A stretch of DNA of 64,000 nt from Lacibacter sediminis (GCF_014168535.1 NZ_CP060007.1:2914001-2978000); one strand, 5' to 3'. Counted from the first letter of the stretch, positions 44,112 through 54,525 are shown. The notes: generated from the sequence alone by a model not told the origin. Made by a program: numbers and translations.

Positions 44112-46865
44112 TTATTTTCGAGGGAACTCCAATGCAGCATGTGCGGCTGCCAAACGGGCAATGGGCACACGGAACGGAGAACAACTCACATAGTTCATTC
44201 CAATTTTATGGCAGAAGATCACGCTTTCCGGATCGCCGCCATGCTCACCACAAATCCCAATTTTCAGATTTGGTTTGGTGATGCGTCCTCTTTCAACACC
44301 TATTTTAATTAACTCACCCACGCCACTCTGATCAATTGTCTGGAATGGATCGGATGGCAGTAATTTCAGATCAAGATATTTCGGCAAGAATCCGCCAATA
44401 TCATCACGACTGAAACCAAAGCTCATCTGTGTAAGATCGTTTGTACCAAAGCTGAAGAAATCGGCTTCTTCTGCAAGACTGTTTGCTTTTAAAGCAGCAC
44501 GTGGTATTTCAATCATCGAGCCATATAAATAAGGAATCTTCTTCACGTTCATTTTTTCACAGGTCTGTTTGTAAACCTCGTTCACAATTTCACGTTGGTG
44601 ACGCAACTCATGCTTACCACACACCACAGGAATCATAATTTCAGGCATTGCTTTTTTGCCTTTGCGGATGAGTTCTACGGTTGCTTCAAATATGGCACGT
44701 ATCTGCATCTCTGTAATTTCAGGATAGCTGATGCCTAAACGTACACCACGGTGACCAAGCATCGGGTTGTTTTCATGCAATGCCAACACTCTGCGTTTTA
44801 ATACACTCATCCGAATACCCAACTCCCTACTCAACTCCTGGAGTTTTTCGGCATCATGCGGAACAAATTCATGTAATGGCGGATCAAGTAGACGGATCGT
44901 TACAGGATGTCCGTTCATTACTGCCAACGTATCCTTAATATCTTTTTTCACAAATACAAACAATGCATTCAATGCTTCACGGCGTTCCTTCTCTGTTTTG
45001 CTCACGATCATTTTTCGTAACAGGAATAACGGTTCTTCACTTCCTTCACCATAAAACATATGTTCGGTGCGGAACAAACCAATACCTTCTGCGCCAAACT
45101 TGAATGCTGTTGATGCATCTTCAGGTGTTTCAGCATTTGCACGTACACCTATCTGTTTGGTTTTATCAACCAGCTTCATCAAATCTTTGTAAGATTGATT
45201 TTTTTCGATATCAATATCAACCAATGCCATGCTGCCTTCATACACCAAACCTTTGGTACCATTCAAACTGATCCAATCGCCCTCTTTAATGATCACATCA
45301 TTTTTTGCATGAAAGACTTTTGTGTTGCTGTGAATTTCAATATCGCCACAACCAACAATACAGCATTTACCCCAGCCACGTGCCACGAGTGCAGCGTGTG
45401 ATGTCATACCACCTTTTGTTGTAAGGATCGCTTGTGCTTTATGCATACCATCCACATCTTCGGGTGAAGTTTCTTCACGCACTAAAATCACTTTTTCACC
45501 ACGTGAAGCCCACTCAACCGCATCTTCTGATGTAAACACAACACGACCTTTTGCTCCACCCGGACCAGCCGGTAAACCTTTTGCAATAACCGGTTGAATC
45601 AATTCCACTTTTGGATCGAGCATAGGCAACAACAATTCAACCAATTGATTCGGACTTACACGAAGTATAGCTGTTCTCGCATCAATCAATTTTGATTTAT
45701 ACATATCCATTGCCATGCGCACAGCTGCAATACCATTTCGCTTTCCAACACGGCATTGCAACATATAGAGCGTTCCGTTTTCAATCGTAAATTCAATATC
45801 CTGCATGTCTTTGTAATGTTTCTCCAAACGTTGTTGATAACCATCCAATTCTTTGTATAGAGACGGCATCAGTTTTTCAAGCGTAGTAAACTGTTCGCTC
45901 TGTGCATTCTTTGAATATTCATTTACAGGTGCAGGAGTTCTTATACCTGCTACCACATCTTCACCTTGTGCATTCACTAAGTATTCACCATAGAAATAAT
46001 TTTCGCCATTACCAGGGTTGCGTGTAAAGGCAACACCCGTTGCACTTTTATCGCCCATGTTACCAAACACCATGGCTTGCACATTTACTGCAGTTCCCCA
46101 TTCGTCAGGAATTTTTTCAATACGGCGATATTCAATGGCACGTTTGCCCATCCAGCTGCTGAACACAGCACCAACACTACCCCATAATTGTTCGTATGGA
46201 TCTTCAGGAAATGGTTTGCCCAATACTTTTATAACGGTTGCTTTAAAATCCTTCACCAGTTTTTTTAATTCATCCACTGTAAGATCAGTATCGAACTTGT
46301 ATCCTTTTGTATGTTTTACTTTCTCCAGTTTTTCATCTAATACTTTTCGGATGCCTTTACCACCCTTTGGTTCTGCGCCTCCTGCTTTTTCCATCACCAC
46401 ATCAGCATACATCATAATTAAACGGCGGTATGCATCATAAGCAAAACGTGCATCGCCACTCTGTTCAATAATTCCTTTGATCGTATTTTCATTCAAACCA
46501 ACATTCAATACTGTTTCCATCATACCGGGCATACTGCGTCTTGCACCTGAACGTACAGAAACAAGCAGAGGATTTTTTAAGTCACCGAATTTCTTGCCGG
46601 TGAGTTTTTCCATTTTGGCCAATGCTTCCTGCACCTGTTGATTCAATACTTTCGGATACGTTTTTTTATTGCCATAATAGTAAGTACACACTTCTGTCGT
46701 TACCGTAAAACCCGGGGGAACGGGCAAACGAAGATTGGGGTGCCCGGCCATTTCAGCCAGGTTTGCTCCTTTTCCACCTAACAGGTTTTTCATTGATTCA
46801 TTACCATCGGCCTTGCCGCCGCCGAAGGAATAAACATACTTGATTGGTTTTTTAACTGTTGCCAT
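44112..46865 (-). CDS. ppdK: Pyruvate, phosphate dikinase
   Basis: 917 residues, normal PPDK length. It interconverts pyruvate, ATP and Pi with PEP, AMP and PPi. The ATP-grasp N-domain (about 1-340; GGKGANLAEMAG), the phosphohistidine domain (GGMTSHAALVARGWGKCCIVGC, with the catalytic His) and the PEP-binding barrel (EGIGLFRTEHMF, GICGEHGGDPE, with the catalytic Cys) are all present. In Bacteroidota the enzyme can run towards PEP, and fbp is elsewhere in the window. Confidence 0.96.
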   Translation of the reverse strand: MATVKKPIKYVYSFGGGKADGNESMKNLLGGKGANLAEMAGHPNLRLPVPPGFTVTTEVCTYYYGNKKTYPKVLNQQVQEALAKMEKLTGKKFGDLKNPLLVSVRSGARRSMPGMMETVLNVGLNENTIKGIIEQSGDARFAYDAYRRLIMMYADVVMEKAGGAEPKGGKGIRKVLDEKLEKVKHTKGYKFDTDLTVDELKKLVKDFKATVIKVLGKPFPEDPYEQLWGSVGAVFSSWMGKRAIEYRRIEKIPDEWGTAVNVQAMVFGNMGDKSATGVAFTRNPGNGENYFYGEYLVNAQGEDVVAGIRTPAPVNEYSKNAQSEQFTTLEKLMPSLYKELDGYQQRLEKHYKDMQDIEFTIENGTLYMLQCRVGKRNGIAAVRMAMDMYKSKLIDARTAILRVSPNQLVELLLPMLDPKVELIQPVIAKGLPAGPGGAKGRVVFTSEDAVEWASRGEKVILVREETSPEDVDGMHKAQAILTTKGGMTSHAALVARGWGKCCIVGCGDIEIHSNTKVFHAKNDVIIKEGDWISLNGTKGLVYEGSMALVDIDIEKNQSYKDLMKLVDKTKQIGVRANAETPEDASTAFKFGAEGIGLFRTEHMFYGEGSEEPLFLLRKMIVSKTEKERREALNALFVFVKKDIKDTLAVMNGHPVTIRLLDPPLHEFVPHDAEKLQELSRELGIRMSVLKRRVLALHENNPMLGHRGVRLGISYPEITEMQIRAIFEATVELIRKGKKAMPEIMIPVVCGKHELRHQREIVNEVYKQTCEKMNVKKIPYLYGSMIEIPRAALKANSLAEEADFFSFGTNDLTQMSFGFSRDDIGGFLPKYLDLKLLPSDPFQTIDQSGVGELIKIGVERGRITKPNLKIGICGEHGGDPESVIFCHKIGMNYVSCSPFRVPIARLAAAHAALEFPRK

Positions 46866-46951
46866 GATTGAAGATTTTTAATGACAGGAAGAAGAGCGTA
46901 AGAAATTTGCAATCGCTTTGTCCCTTTATGTTATTTGTTTTATTTCGAAAG

Positions 46952-46979
46952 TAAAAGTAGACGGGTGCCATGGGCCAAA
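46952..46979 (-). promoter_or_regulatory. Possible promoter of ppdK
   Basis: On the minus strand TTTG (46979-46976) is followed by 16 bases and TACTTTTA (46959-46952), close to the Bacteroidota consensus with last base A. The leader would be about 80 bases. Spacing is slightly short. Confidence 0.4.
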
Positions 46980-47204
46980 GAATGACTGTTCGCAAGAAAA
47001 AAACTTACCACCGTCAGCCGACAGTTCATATTTTGTACTTATAGATGACCATTATTAGGAAGCAGGAATTTGGAATTAGGATTTGGATTTTCTCCTTTTC
47101 TATTGACAATACAGTTTAATTTGCCTAGCTTTCTTATTCTTCCGCACAATGTGAACCATATTTTGGTCTACCCCTTCTCTTTTCACATTTAAAACAAACC
47201 GAAC
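46980..47204. other. Non-coding divergent gap with a GGAATTTGGAATTAGG word repeat
   Basis: No gene is supported here. At 47065-47091 the words GGAATT, TGGAATT, AGGATTTGG and ATTT form direct degenerate copies of a 7-8 base word, similar in style to the other junction repeats. A promoter for the NTF2 lipoprotein gene should lie here, but no TTTG/TAnnTTTG pair is convincing. Confidence 0.5.
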
Positions 47205-47747
47205 ATGAAACGATTTCTTGTTGGAATGATGTCATTCCTTTTGCTTGCAGCCTGCAACAATCCTAAACCAGAAGAAACTGCCGAAACTACTCCTGCTGCC
47301 ACCGACAGCAAACCCCAACCTGCTGAATTTGCTGATCCCAAATACACAGAGATCGGTAAAAGCGGATTAGCCAGCATGTCTTCAGGCGATGTTGACGGAT
47401 GGTCTTCCAATTGGGCCGATAATATTGTGTGGCAATGGAACAATGGTGATAGCGTAGTTGGAAAGGCGGCTGTAGTTAAATACTGGAAAGACAGAAGAGG
47501 AAGTATGATTGATTCCATCAGCTTCAGCAACTATATCTGGCTGCCACTTAAAGTAAACCAGCCACAATCAACAGAACAGGCAGGCATATGGTTACTCAGC
47601 TGGTATGCCGTTAATGCGAAATATAAAACCGGCAAACGCATGATGCAATGGATACACACCGCCCAGCATTTTGATGCCAATGATAAAATTGACCGTGTCG
47701 TACAATACCTCGATCGTGTGCCTATTAATGCAGCGATGGCTAAATAA
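47205..47747 (+). CDS. NTF2/SnoaL-like lipoprotein
   Basis: 180 residues with a lipobox LLLAAC (C17) and a Glu/Thr/Pro-rich spacer (about 20-42). From about 45 the NTF2-like cone fold begins (YTEIGKSGLASMSSGDVDGW, then NIVWQWNNGDSVVGKAAVVKYW). Family members may be enzymes or binding proteins; no catalytic residues can be assigned. It probably sits on the outer membrane. A terminator follows at 47772. Confidence 0.82.
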   Translation: MKRFLVGMMSFLLLAACNNPKPEETAETTPAATDSKPQPAEFADPKYTEIGKSGLASMSSGDVDGWSSNWADNIVWQWNNGDSVVGKAAVVKYWKDRRGSMIDSISFSNYIWLPLKVNQPQSTEQAGIWLLSWYAVNAKYKTGKRMMQWIHTAQHFDANDKIDRVVQYLDRVPINAAMAK

Positions 47748-47771
47748 GTTTTCTCATGCTTGATAGTTAGA

Positions 47772-47798
47772 GTCCGGAGGCTTGCTTCCGGGCTTTTT
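47772..47798 (+). terminator. Intrinsic terminator after the NTF2-like gene
   Basis: GTCCGGAGG (47772-47780) pairs with CTTCCGGGC (47785-47793) with two G-U pairs, loop CTTG, then TTTTTATTTG. Confidence 0.85.
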
Positions 47799-47882
47799 AT
47801 TTGCCCCTGTTAAAAAATGACAAGCGGAAACAATTCTGTTTAATTAGTTGCTTTCTTTGAACCACAAAAAACAATCATCAAC

Positions 47883-48965
47883 ATGCATAAGGTTTTTCTT
47901 ATCGGTACTTTATTGTTTACAACTGCCGCCTCAGCTCAACAGAAAATTGATTTCGAAACTTATAATCCCCCTTCCACGCTGGTGGTGCCACAGCATCCCG
48001 TAACAAAATCGAAATTCCCTTTTATTGATGTACACAATCACCAGTTTCAGATGACAACAATGGATCTGAACAAACTCACGGTTGAAATGGATAAACTCAA
48101 CATGCGTGTGATGGTGAACCTGAGTGGTGGCAGTGGCGATAACATTACAAAAGCAGTTGCGAATGCGAAAACGAATAAACCCGGAAGGTTTATTGTTTTT
48201 GCTAATGTTGATTTTAAAGGTGTAGGTGAAGCCGGATGGGGCGAAAAAGCTGCAAAGCAATTGGAAGATGATGTAAAGAATGGAGCAAATGGTTTGAAGA
48301 TCTATAAGAGTCTTGGTTTTAGTGTAAAAGATATTAATGGCAATCGTGTTCCGGTTGATGATGCAAGACTTGATGCAGTTTGGAAAAAAGCAGGTGAATT
48401 AAAAATACCTGTGATCATTCATACGGCCGATCCGAAATCGTTTTGGGATCCGCTGGATAATACCAATGAACGCTGGCTGGAGTTGATCATTAATCCAAAC
48501 AGGAAACGTGGTGCAGATAATCCTGTGCCATGGGAAACATTAATTAATGAGCAACATAACTTATTCAGAAAACATAAGAACACCACCTTCATTGCTGCGC
48601 ATTTTGGCTGGTACCCCAACGATCTTCAAAAGCTCAGTAGTATTCTTGATGCAATGCCGAATGTGGTAGTTGAGTTTGGAGCTGTGATCGCAGAGATCGG
48701 CCGGCAACCAAAAATGGCAAAAGCTTTCTTTACCAAATACCAGGATCGTATTCTGTTTGGGAAAGACAGTTGGGTACCTTCTGAATATGCAACTTACTTC
48801 CGTGTGCTTGAAACAGAAGATGAATATTTTCCTTACCATAAAAAGTATCATGCATTCTGGCCAATGTATGGTATGGGTTTGCCTGATGCTATTTTAAAGA
48901 AAGTGTATTATAAAAATGCTTTGCGCATTATACCTAATATTGATAAAAGTGGTTGGCCGGAGTAA
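47883..48965 (+). CDS. Exported amidohydrolase (amidohydrolase_2 family)
   Basis: 360 residues. Signal peptide (1-19, ending ASAQQ). The metal site is H-x-H (DVHNHQFQ, where N replaces the usual T or H neighbour), a His in IPVIIHTADPKSF, a His in AAHFGWYPND and an Asp in FGKDSWVP. The amidohydrolase_2 (TIM barrel) family includes decarboxylases and lactonases. The substrate is unknown. The next gene on this strand is susC, 376 bases on, so it is likely a separate unit. Confidence 0.87.
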   Translation: MHKVFLIGTLLFTTAASAQQKIDFETYNPPSTLVVPQHPVTKSKFPFIDVHNHQFQMTTMDLNKLTVEMDKLNMRVMVNLSGGSGDNITKAVANAKTNKPGRFIVFANVDFKGVGEAGWGEKAAKQLEDDVKNGANGLKIYKSLGFSVKDINGNRVPVDDARLDAVWKKAGELKIPVIIHTADPKSFWDPLDNTNERWLELIINPNRKRGADNPVPWETLINEQHNLFRKHKNTTFIAAHFGWYPNDLQKLSSILDAMPNVVVEFGAVIAEIGRQPKMAKAFFTKYQDRILFGKDSWVPSEYATYFRVLETEDEYFPYHKKYHAFWPMYGMGLPDAILKKVYYKNALRIIPNIDKSGWPE

Positions 48966-49341
48966 GTTTTAAAATATTGCAAAGCAAATCAGATATAAAG
49001 CAAAAAAACTTTTCAAACAACTAAGAAAAGTTTCGTTTAATAAGATTTATTGTGGCTTCTGGTTGCTAAAGACAGGTTTAACTTATTTAAAAGACTACTA
49101 TAATTTAAAAGCTCCTCTTAGTACCATCATTTTTTATCATTTTAATCAGTCTACTGTCAAATGTTTGATGGTTAGGGCATTCCGTGCAGCATTATTTAAA
49201 CATAAAGTATCTATACTGTTACCGTTCATCCAATCTTGTTTTCTGAATAAGCAAAAGAGAATAAATTGCAAGAACTGCTTTCCGTATAGATTATAGCTTC
49301 CTGAAACTCCCCTACAATTATTATTTTTTTTTTAAACCAAA
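48966..49341. other. Non-coding gap before susC-like gene
   Basis: 376 bases. A weak hairpin AAACTTTTC/GAAAAGTTT (49006-49014 and 49025-49033) may terminate the amidohydrolase transcript; the T-run after it is interrupted (TTTCGTTTAA). A 77-codon frame at 49063-49296 lacks any recognisable start context, domain or codon bias and looks accidental. The promoter for the SusC gene should be here but no TTTG/TAnnTTTG pair is clear. Confidence 0.5.
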
Positions 49342-52300
49342 ATGAGTATGAGAAAATTTGTATGCATGCTATTGGCGTTGCTATTACTGCAAGCGCAACT
49401 TTGGGCACAATCCAAGACAATTTCAGGAAAAGTGACTGACGACTCAGGAGCTCCAATTGCAAACGTAAGTGTGCAGGTAAAGGGCTCTAATGTAGGTACA
49501 GTGACAAAAGAAGATGGTACTTATTCTTTATCCGTTTCCAACACAGCCAAAACCCTTATTTTTTCAGGAGTAGGCTTGGAAACAGTTGAAGTACCAATCG
49601 GCTCAAAATCGATTATCAACCCTACTCTTCGTCAGAGCGAAAAATCACTTGAAGAAGTAGTTGTTGTGGGCTATCAAACAGTGAGAAAACGAGATGTGGC
49701 TTCTGCTGTATCAAAAATTGGAGCTGCTGAAATTGACAACCTCCCCATGCCAAACTTTGCTCAGGCTATGCAGGGCCGTGCAGCCGGGGTTATTGTTGCA
49801 GCTGCCAACGGTGTGCCGGGTGGATCATTAAGTGTTATAATACGTGGCGTTGGTTCTATTTCCGCAGGTACGACTCCTCTGTATGTTGTTGATGGTATTC
49901 AACTAAACACAGGTACCGGTTCAATTAACACACAAAACAATCCGCTTAACTTTTTAAATCCAGATGATATTGAATCAATCGAGATTTTAAAAGATGCTGC
50001 TGCTGCCTCCATTTACGGGGCTCGTGCTGCAAATGGCGTTGTGATTGTAACAACAAAAAAGGGTAAATCAGGTAAACCTAAATTTACTTTCAATGTATAC
50101 CAAGGGCAATCTTCTCCTCTGCAAATGGTAGAGTCGCTTAACTCACAACAATGGTTTCAGTTAAGAACAGAAGCATTGACTTATGCAAACCCTGCCTCAA
50201 CAGCAGCGTCAATCCGGAATACGGTATTAAGTAATATGGGCTTGCCAACTACTACAAGTCAAGGCAAAGTTGATAGTTTGCCGACTTATGATTGGCAAAA
50301 GGAAACTTTTGGAAAAGGATCGATCTTCAATGCAGAGTTGTCAATGCAAGGCGGTTCACAAAACATAAATTATTATGTGTCCGGATCGTATTCAAAACAG
50401 AAAGCTTTTATTGCCCCAACCGATTTCCAACGTGGAGCCTTACTTACAAAGGTGAGCTTCAAAATCAATGAAAAGTTTACGCTTGATAATTCAATCAGCT
50501 TAAGTACTTTTTGGCAGAATGCTCCTTATAGTATTGGTAACACTGGCTTTGGTAACCCCGCCTATGCATCAGCAATGATTTTACCAAATAATCCAATTTA
50601 TAATCCTGATGGCACGTATTATGGGCTTCCGGGTTCTGGTCAAAACATGGCAGGCACATTCAACCACAACGTAGTTGCAGTTGGCGATTACGTAAAATAT
50701 AATACAAGAACCAACCAGTTAATCGGAAGCTTGGCATTAACCTATAAAGTATTGCCAGATCTTACATTAAAAACATTAGTTGGTCTTGATTATCGCTCAA
50801 CACAGGATCAACGTTACCAGGATCCTCGTGTTAACGATGGTTTTGGTGTAAGCGGTCGTTTATCAAATCAAGTTGACTGGAATACAAACTTCATCTCGAC
50901 AACAACGGCTAATTATCGTAAAACTATTGCGGCTGATCATGACATTAATCTATTAGGTGGTGTTGAATTTAGAAGAGATCAGAATCAATGGTTTCAGGCA
51001 GATGGGCAAGGTTTCCCGACATACTTGTTGCAATATATGAGTGCCGCTTCAACCCCAGTAGCCGTATCGGGTCAATGGACTGCAAGCGCCACCTTCTCCC
51101 AATTTGCTAAAGTTGGTTATTCTTATCTTGGTAAATACATTTTCAACTACACCGTTCGTCGTGATGGATCGAGCCGATTCGGTTTAAATAACAAATACGG
51201 CATTTTCCAATCAGCACAAGTTGCCTGGAATGCAAAAGATGAAGTATTTCTAAAGAATGTAGATGAAATTTCAGAATTAAAAATCCGTTATTCATTTGGT
51301 CAGGCAGGTAATGATCAAATAGGAAACGTTTTGTATGCACAGCTGTACGGCGCCACAAGATTGTATGGCAATAGCTCAGGTATATTCCCAAGCCAATTAG
51401 GAAACCCCGATCTTAGCTGGGAAACACGTGAAGAGCATAACATAGGACTTGATTTAGGCTTATTTAAAAACAGAGTGTTGTTGACAGCAGATGCATACAA
51501 AAGAACAAATAAAGACCTCCTTCTTGCACGCTCACTTTATAACACAACCGGCTTTAGCAGTATAACGCAAAATCTTGGTCAGGTTGAAAATGAAGGTTTG
51601 GAATTATTATTAAGTGTTAAACCATTTGATGGTAAATTCAAATGGACGTCTTCTTTTAACATCGCTTTTCAAAGAAATAAAGTAAAAGAATTGTATGATG
51701 GCTTGCAAGCTTTACCCGGAGATGCATCTATACGTGTAGGCTCGCCACTTGGTTCTTTCTTTGTTGCGGAATGGGCAGGTGTTAATCCTGCAACCGGACG
51801 TGGTATGTGGTATGATATTAACGGGAATATTACGTACAACCCAACTGCAGCTGACAGGAAAATTGTTGGAAACATTTACCCAAGCAAGTTTGGCGGATGG
51901 AACAACACTCTATCTTATAAAGGATTTTCATTGGATGTATTTTTCCAATATGAATATGGCCGTATAAGACAAGATGGTCAATATACGCAAATGATGCGTA
52001 TGGCCGGAGCTACAGTAAATACATTGCTTTATGGCTACAACACACGTTGGCAAAAACCTGGCGATGTTGTTCCAACACCAAGACCATTTAATGGCCTTGC
52101 AGATTTCAACAGTGTTGGTTGGGGAACTGGTACACGTTACCTCTTTAAAACAGATTATATAAGATTAAAACAGCTCACATTAGGTTACGATATTACTTCA
52201 GAGTTGGCTAAAAGAATGAAGATAGATGGTGCGAGAGTATATGTACAAGGCATTAACCTCTGGACATATACAAAATGGCCAAGTTATGACCCTGAATTTA

Positions 52301-52368
52301 CGGGCGATAATTTCGGTATCATTCCACAATCGAAAAACATCACTGTTGGTTTACAGGTTCGTCTTTAA
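49342..52368 (+). CDS. SusC/RagA family TonB-linked outer membrane protein
   Basis: 1008 residues. Signal peptide (ending AQLWAQ), CarboxypepD_reg-like domain (about 24-105), then the TonB box/SusC signature SLEEVVVVGYQTVRKRDVASAVS, plug (NLPMPNFAQAMQGRAAGV, VIIRGVGSI, PLYVVDGI) and a 22-strand-type barrel ending in KNITVGLQVRL. The MSMRK start could begin at the second Met. It forms the pore of a nutrient uptake complex with SusD. The transported glycan or peptide cannot be deduced. Confidence 0.95.
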   Translation: MSMRKFVCMLLALLLLQAQLWAQSKTISGKVTDDSGAPIANVSVQVKGSNVGTVTKEDGTYSLSVSNTAKTLIFSGVGLETVEVPIGSKSIINPTLRQSEKSLEEVVVVGYQTVRKRDVASAVSKIGAAEIDNLPMPNFAQAMQGRAAGVIVAAANGVPGGSLSVIIRGVGSISAGTTPLYVVDGIQLNTGTGSINTQNNPLNFLNPDDIESIEILKDAAAASIYGARAANGVVIVTTKKGKSGKPKFTFNVYQGQSSPLQMVESLNSQQWFQLRTEALTYANPASTAASIRNTVLSNMGLPTTTSQGKVDSLPTYDWQKETFGKGSIFNAELSMQGGSQNINYYVSGSYSKQKAFIAPTDFQRGALLTKVSFKINEKFTLDNSISLSTFWQNAPYSIGNTGFGNPAYASAMILPNNPIYNPDGTYYGLPGSGQNMAGTFNHNVVAVGDYVKYNTRTNQLIGSLALTYKVLPDLTLKTLVGLDYRSTQDQRYQDPRVNDGFGVSGRLSNQVDWNTNFISTTTANYRKTIAADHDINLLGGVEFRRDQNQWFQADGQGFPTYLLQYMSAASTPVAVSGQWTASATFSQFAKVGYSYLGKYIFNYTVRRDGSSRFGLNNKYGIFQSAQVAWNAKDEVFLKNVDEISELKIRYSFGQAGNDQIGNVLYAQLYGATRLYGNSSGIFPSQLGNPDLSWETREEHNIGLDLGLFKNRVLLTADAYKRTNKDLLLARSLYNTTGFSSITQNLGQVENEGLELLLSVKPFDGKFKWTSSFNIAFQRNKVKELYDGLQALPGDASIRVGSPLGSFFVAEWAGVNPATGRGMWYDINGNITYNPTAADRKIVGNIYPSKFGGWNNTLSYKGFSLDVFFQYEYGRIRQDGQYTQMMRMAGATVNTLLYGYNTRWQKPGDVVPTPRPFNGLADFNSVGWGTGTRYLFKTDYIRLKQLTLGYDITSELAKRMKIDGARVYVQGINLWTYTKWPSYDPEFTGDNFGIIPQSKNITVGLQVRL

Positions 52369-52391
52369 TCTTATCGAAAAATAGAATCATT

Positions 52392-53909
52392 ATGAAAAAA
52401 AATAGTTTCAAATTATATCTGGTTTGCATTCTTGCAGGAGTGATTGCACTTAGTTCCTGTAAAAAGCAACTTGACATACCATCCCGCAACTCGCTGGATG
52501 CATCAATTGCATTAAATACAAGAGCTGGTATTGAAGCAGCTCTCAATTCAGTATACTCAGTACTTAAACGGGAATCTCATTACGGAAGAGATCTGTTTTC
52601 TGTAACAGAAGCAATGGCCGATGTTGCCTTTGCAAATGGACGATCTTCAAGATTGCTTGGTGAAAATCGTAATCAATCACTTGCTAATGTGAACATATGG
52701 GGTGGTTCTTACGGAGCAATCAATGAAATTAATCTCACCCTTGCTGCTGCTCAAAATGTTGGTGATGCAACTGCGGCTGATAAAACAAGATGGGAAGGTG
52801 AATTCAAATTTCTACGTGCACTTTACTATTTTGATCTTGTAAAAAACTATGCTTATATCCCAACTTTTACTGTGCCTGCACAGGACAAAGGCGGTGTGGT
52901 ATTAACACTGGAAGGCTTTAATTCTGCTGCTGACGCTGCTGCATTTCGCCCATCAAGAGCAACTACCGCCGCTGTATATGCACAAATTATGACTGATCTG
53001 TACCAGTCAATGACGGCTTTGTCAAATAGCAATCGTGGCCGCAACTATGCAAGTAAACATGCGGCATTGGCTTTAGGATCAAGAGTTGCTCTTTACCAAG
53101 GCAACTGGGCAAAGGCTGATTCTTTTGCTACAGCGGCAATTACATTGTCTGGTGGTATTGGCGCTATGACGAATACTAGCAACTACGTAAGTGGATGGAG
53201 AGCTGCAGATCATCCTGAAGGAATTTTTCAGGTATGGTATGCAACATTAGCAGAAAATTTAGGTGTTAATACATCACTTGCTGCCACACATACTACACTT
53301 GCCGCACCAGGTGCTTCGGCAAGTCCAAGACAAGGTCAGGGTGATTTGGTTCCTAATGGATTCTTATTAACTCAACTTGGTATTTCTGGCTTCCCATCAA
53401 ATCTTGCTCAATCACCACCTCTTCCTGCTTTAACGTATAGTGGTGATATCAGAAATAAGTTATTCGAATGGGGTGTTAATGCTGCAGGCCATTATGTAGA
53501 GTGTACTAAATGGTTAGGCAAAAACGGCGGACCTAATTGGGATAATAGTGTAATCTTACGTTGGCCGGAATTATATCTTAATCGTGCAGAAGCAAGATAC
53601 CGTTTAAATAATGAAGCTGGTGCGTGGGCTGATTTGAATGTTATTCGCACAGCACGTATTGTAGGGTTTACCGTACCAGGCGTTCAGGACCTAACCGGCC
53701 AGGCTTTATTGGATGAAATATTAAAGCAACGTATGCTTGAGTTTGCATTTGAAGGGCATCGCTTTTATGATCTGAAAAGAAATGGTTTAGAAATCGTAAA
53801 AGTAAATCCTGCTGTTAACTTACCAGCTACAGACTTCAGACTTCTTCCCAGAATTCCTGTTGGTGAAATTGATGGCAATCCGAATATGCAACAGAATTTT
53901 AATTATTAA
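52392..53909 (+). CDS. RagB/SusD family nutrient uptake outer membrane lipoprotein
   Basis: 505 residues with lipobox ALSSC (C23). The SusD-like helical TPR core is seen in ALNSVYSVLKRES, GEFKFLRALYYFDLVKNY (a SusD hallmark), and near the C-terminus LNRAEARYRLNNEAGAWADLNVIRTAR, LLDEILKQRMLEFAFEGHRFYDLKRNGL and NPNMQQNFNY, where the last segment is a typical SusD ending. It captures ligand at the cell surface and caps the SusC barrel. It follows susC by 23 bases. Confidence 0.95.
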   Translation: MKKNSFKLYLVCILAGVIALSSCKKQLDIPSRNSLDASIALNTRAGIEAALNSVYSVLKRESHYGRDLFSVTEAMADVAFANGRSSRLLGENRNQSLANVNIWGGSYGAINEINLTLAAAQNVGDATAADKTRWEGEFKFLRALYYFDLVKNYAYIPTFTVPAQDKGGVVLTLEGFNSAADAAAFRPSRATTAAVYAQIMTDLYQSMTALSNSNRGRNYASKHAALALGSRVALYQGNWAKADSFATAAITLSGGIGAMTNTSNYVSGWRAADHPEGIFQVWYATLAENLGVNTSLAATHTTLAAPGASASPRQGQGDLVPNGFLLTQLGISGFPSNLAQSPPLPALTYSGDIRNKLFEWGVNAAGHYVECTKWLGKNGGPNWDNSVILRWPELYLNRAEARYRLNNEAGAWADLNVIRTARIVGFTVPGVQDLTGQALLDEILKQRMLEFAFEGHRFYDLKRNGLEIVKVNPAVNLPATDFRLLPRIPVGEIDGNPNMQQNFNY

Positions 53910-53925
53910 TAAAGCATAAGAAAAT

Positions 53926-54471
53926 ATGAAACGAAGCATAAATTTTTTAACAGGCAGTCTATTAATGGCGATCCTGTTTACCTCCTGTATTAAAGAGGAT
54001 GTGAAATCATTTCAAGGGAAAACGGTGCTTGAGTTTGATGCAACTGTTTTGAACTCCGCCACTACACCTTATACGTATCACGTTGCAACAAGAACCCCTC
54101 CGTTTGGTATTCCCACCACAACGGCCAACTCTACTGCAATAAGCAGAACACTTACCACACCAGTTCGCCTGAGGGTAAATCTTGTGGGCGCACAAAGAAG
54201 CAGTGATGAAGTGATAACATTCAAAGTATTAACTGATGTTACACCAGCTTCACCCAATCTGCTCGCCGTAGCTGGAACACATTATAATATTACAGGTACA
54301 ACATTTACAATTCCTGCGAACAGCAGCTTTGGTGAAGTTGTGATTAATATTGTAAACCCAGGCACAAGCAGCACAAGTCCACGAGAAGTGCATGTTGAGC
54401 TTGTTGGGAATGACAATGTGAAACCAAGCGAAAACTACAAACGTGTTGGTATAAGAATTGCTCAAAACTGA
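53926..54471 (+). CDS. Lipoprotein third gene of the SusC/SusD locus
   Basis: 181 residues with lipobox LFTSC (C21). The rest is rich in Thr and Val strands, with one Calx-beta/DUF4843-like segment (TTFTIPANSSFGEVVINIVNPG) and another strand pattern HVELVGNDNV. Such proteins are often surface glycan-binding or auxiliary lipoproteins encoded after susD (family inference). It follows susD by 16 bases, and a terminator comes 20 bases after its stop. Confidence 0.75.
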   Translation: MKRSINFLTGSLLMAILFTSCIKEDVKSFQGKTVLEFDATVLNSATTPYTYHVATRTPPFGIPTTTANSTAISRTLTTPVRLRVNLVGAQRSSDEVITFKVLTDVTPASPNLLAVAGTHYNITGTTFTIPANSSFGEVVINIVNPGTSSTSPREVHVELVGNDNVKPSENYKRVGIRIAQN

Positions 54472-54492
54472 GTGGTTAACTAGACAACATAA

Positions 54493-54525
54493 AAAAGGCC
54501 GTTCAAATGAACGGTCTTTTTTTAT
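54493..54525 (+). terminator. Intrinsic terminator of the SusC/SusD operon
   Basis: AAAAGGCCGTTC (54493-54504) pairs with GAACGGTCTTTT (54509-54520), one G-U, loop AAAT, then TTTA. Long A and T flanks. Confidence 0.88.

Noticed and set aside
49063..49296. 77-codon ORF in the gap before susC
   Set aside because: No domain, no start context and codon use unlike neighbours; probably accidental in an AT-rich gap.
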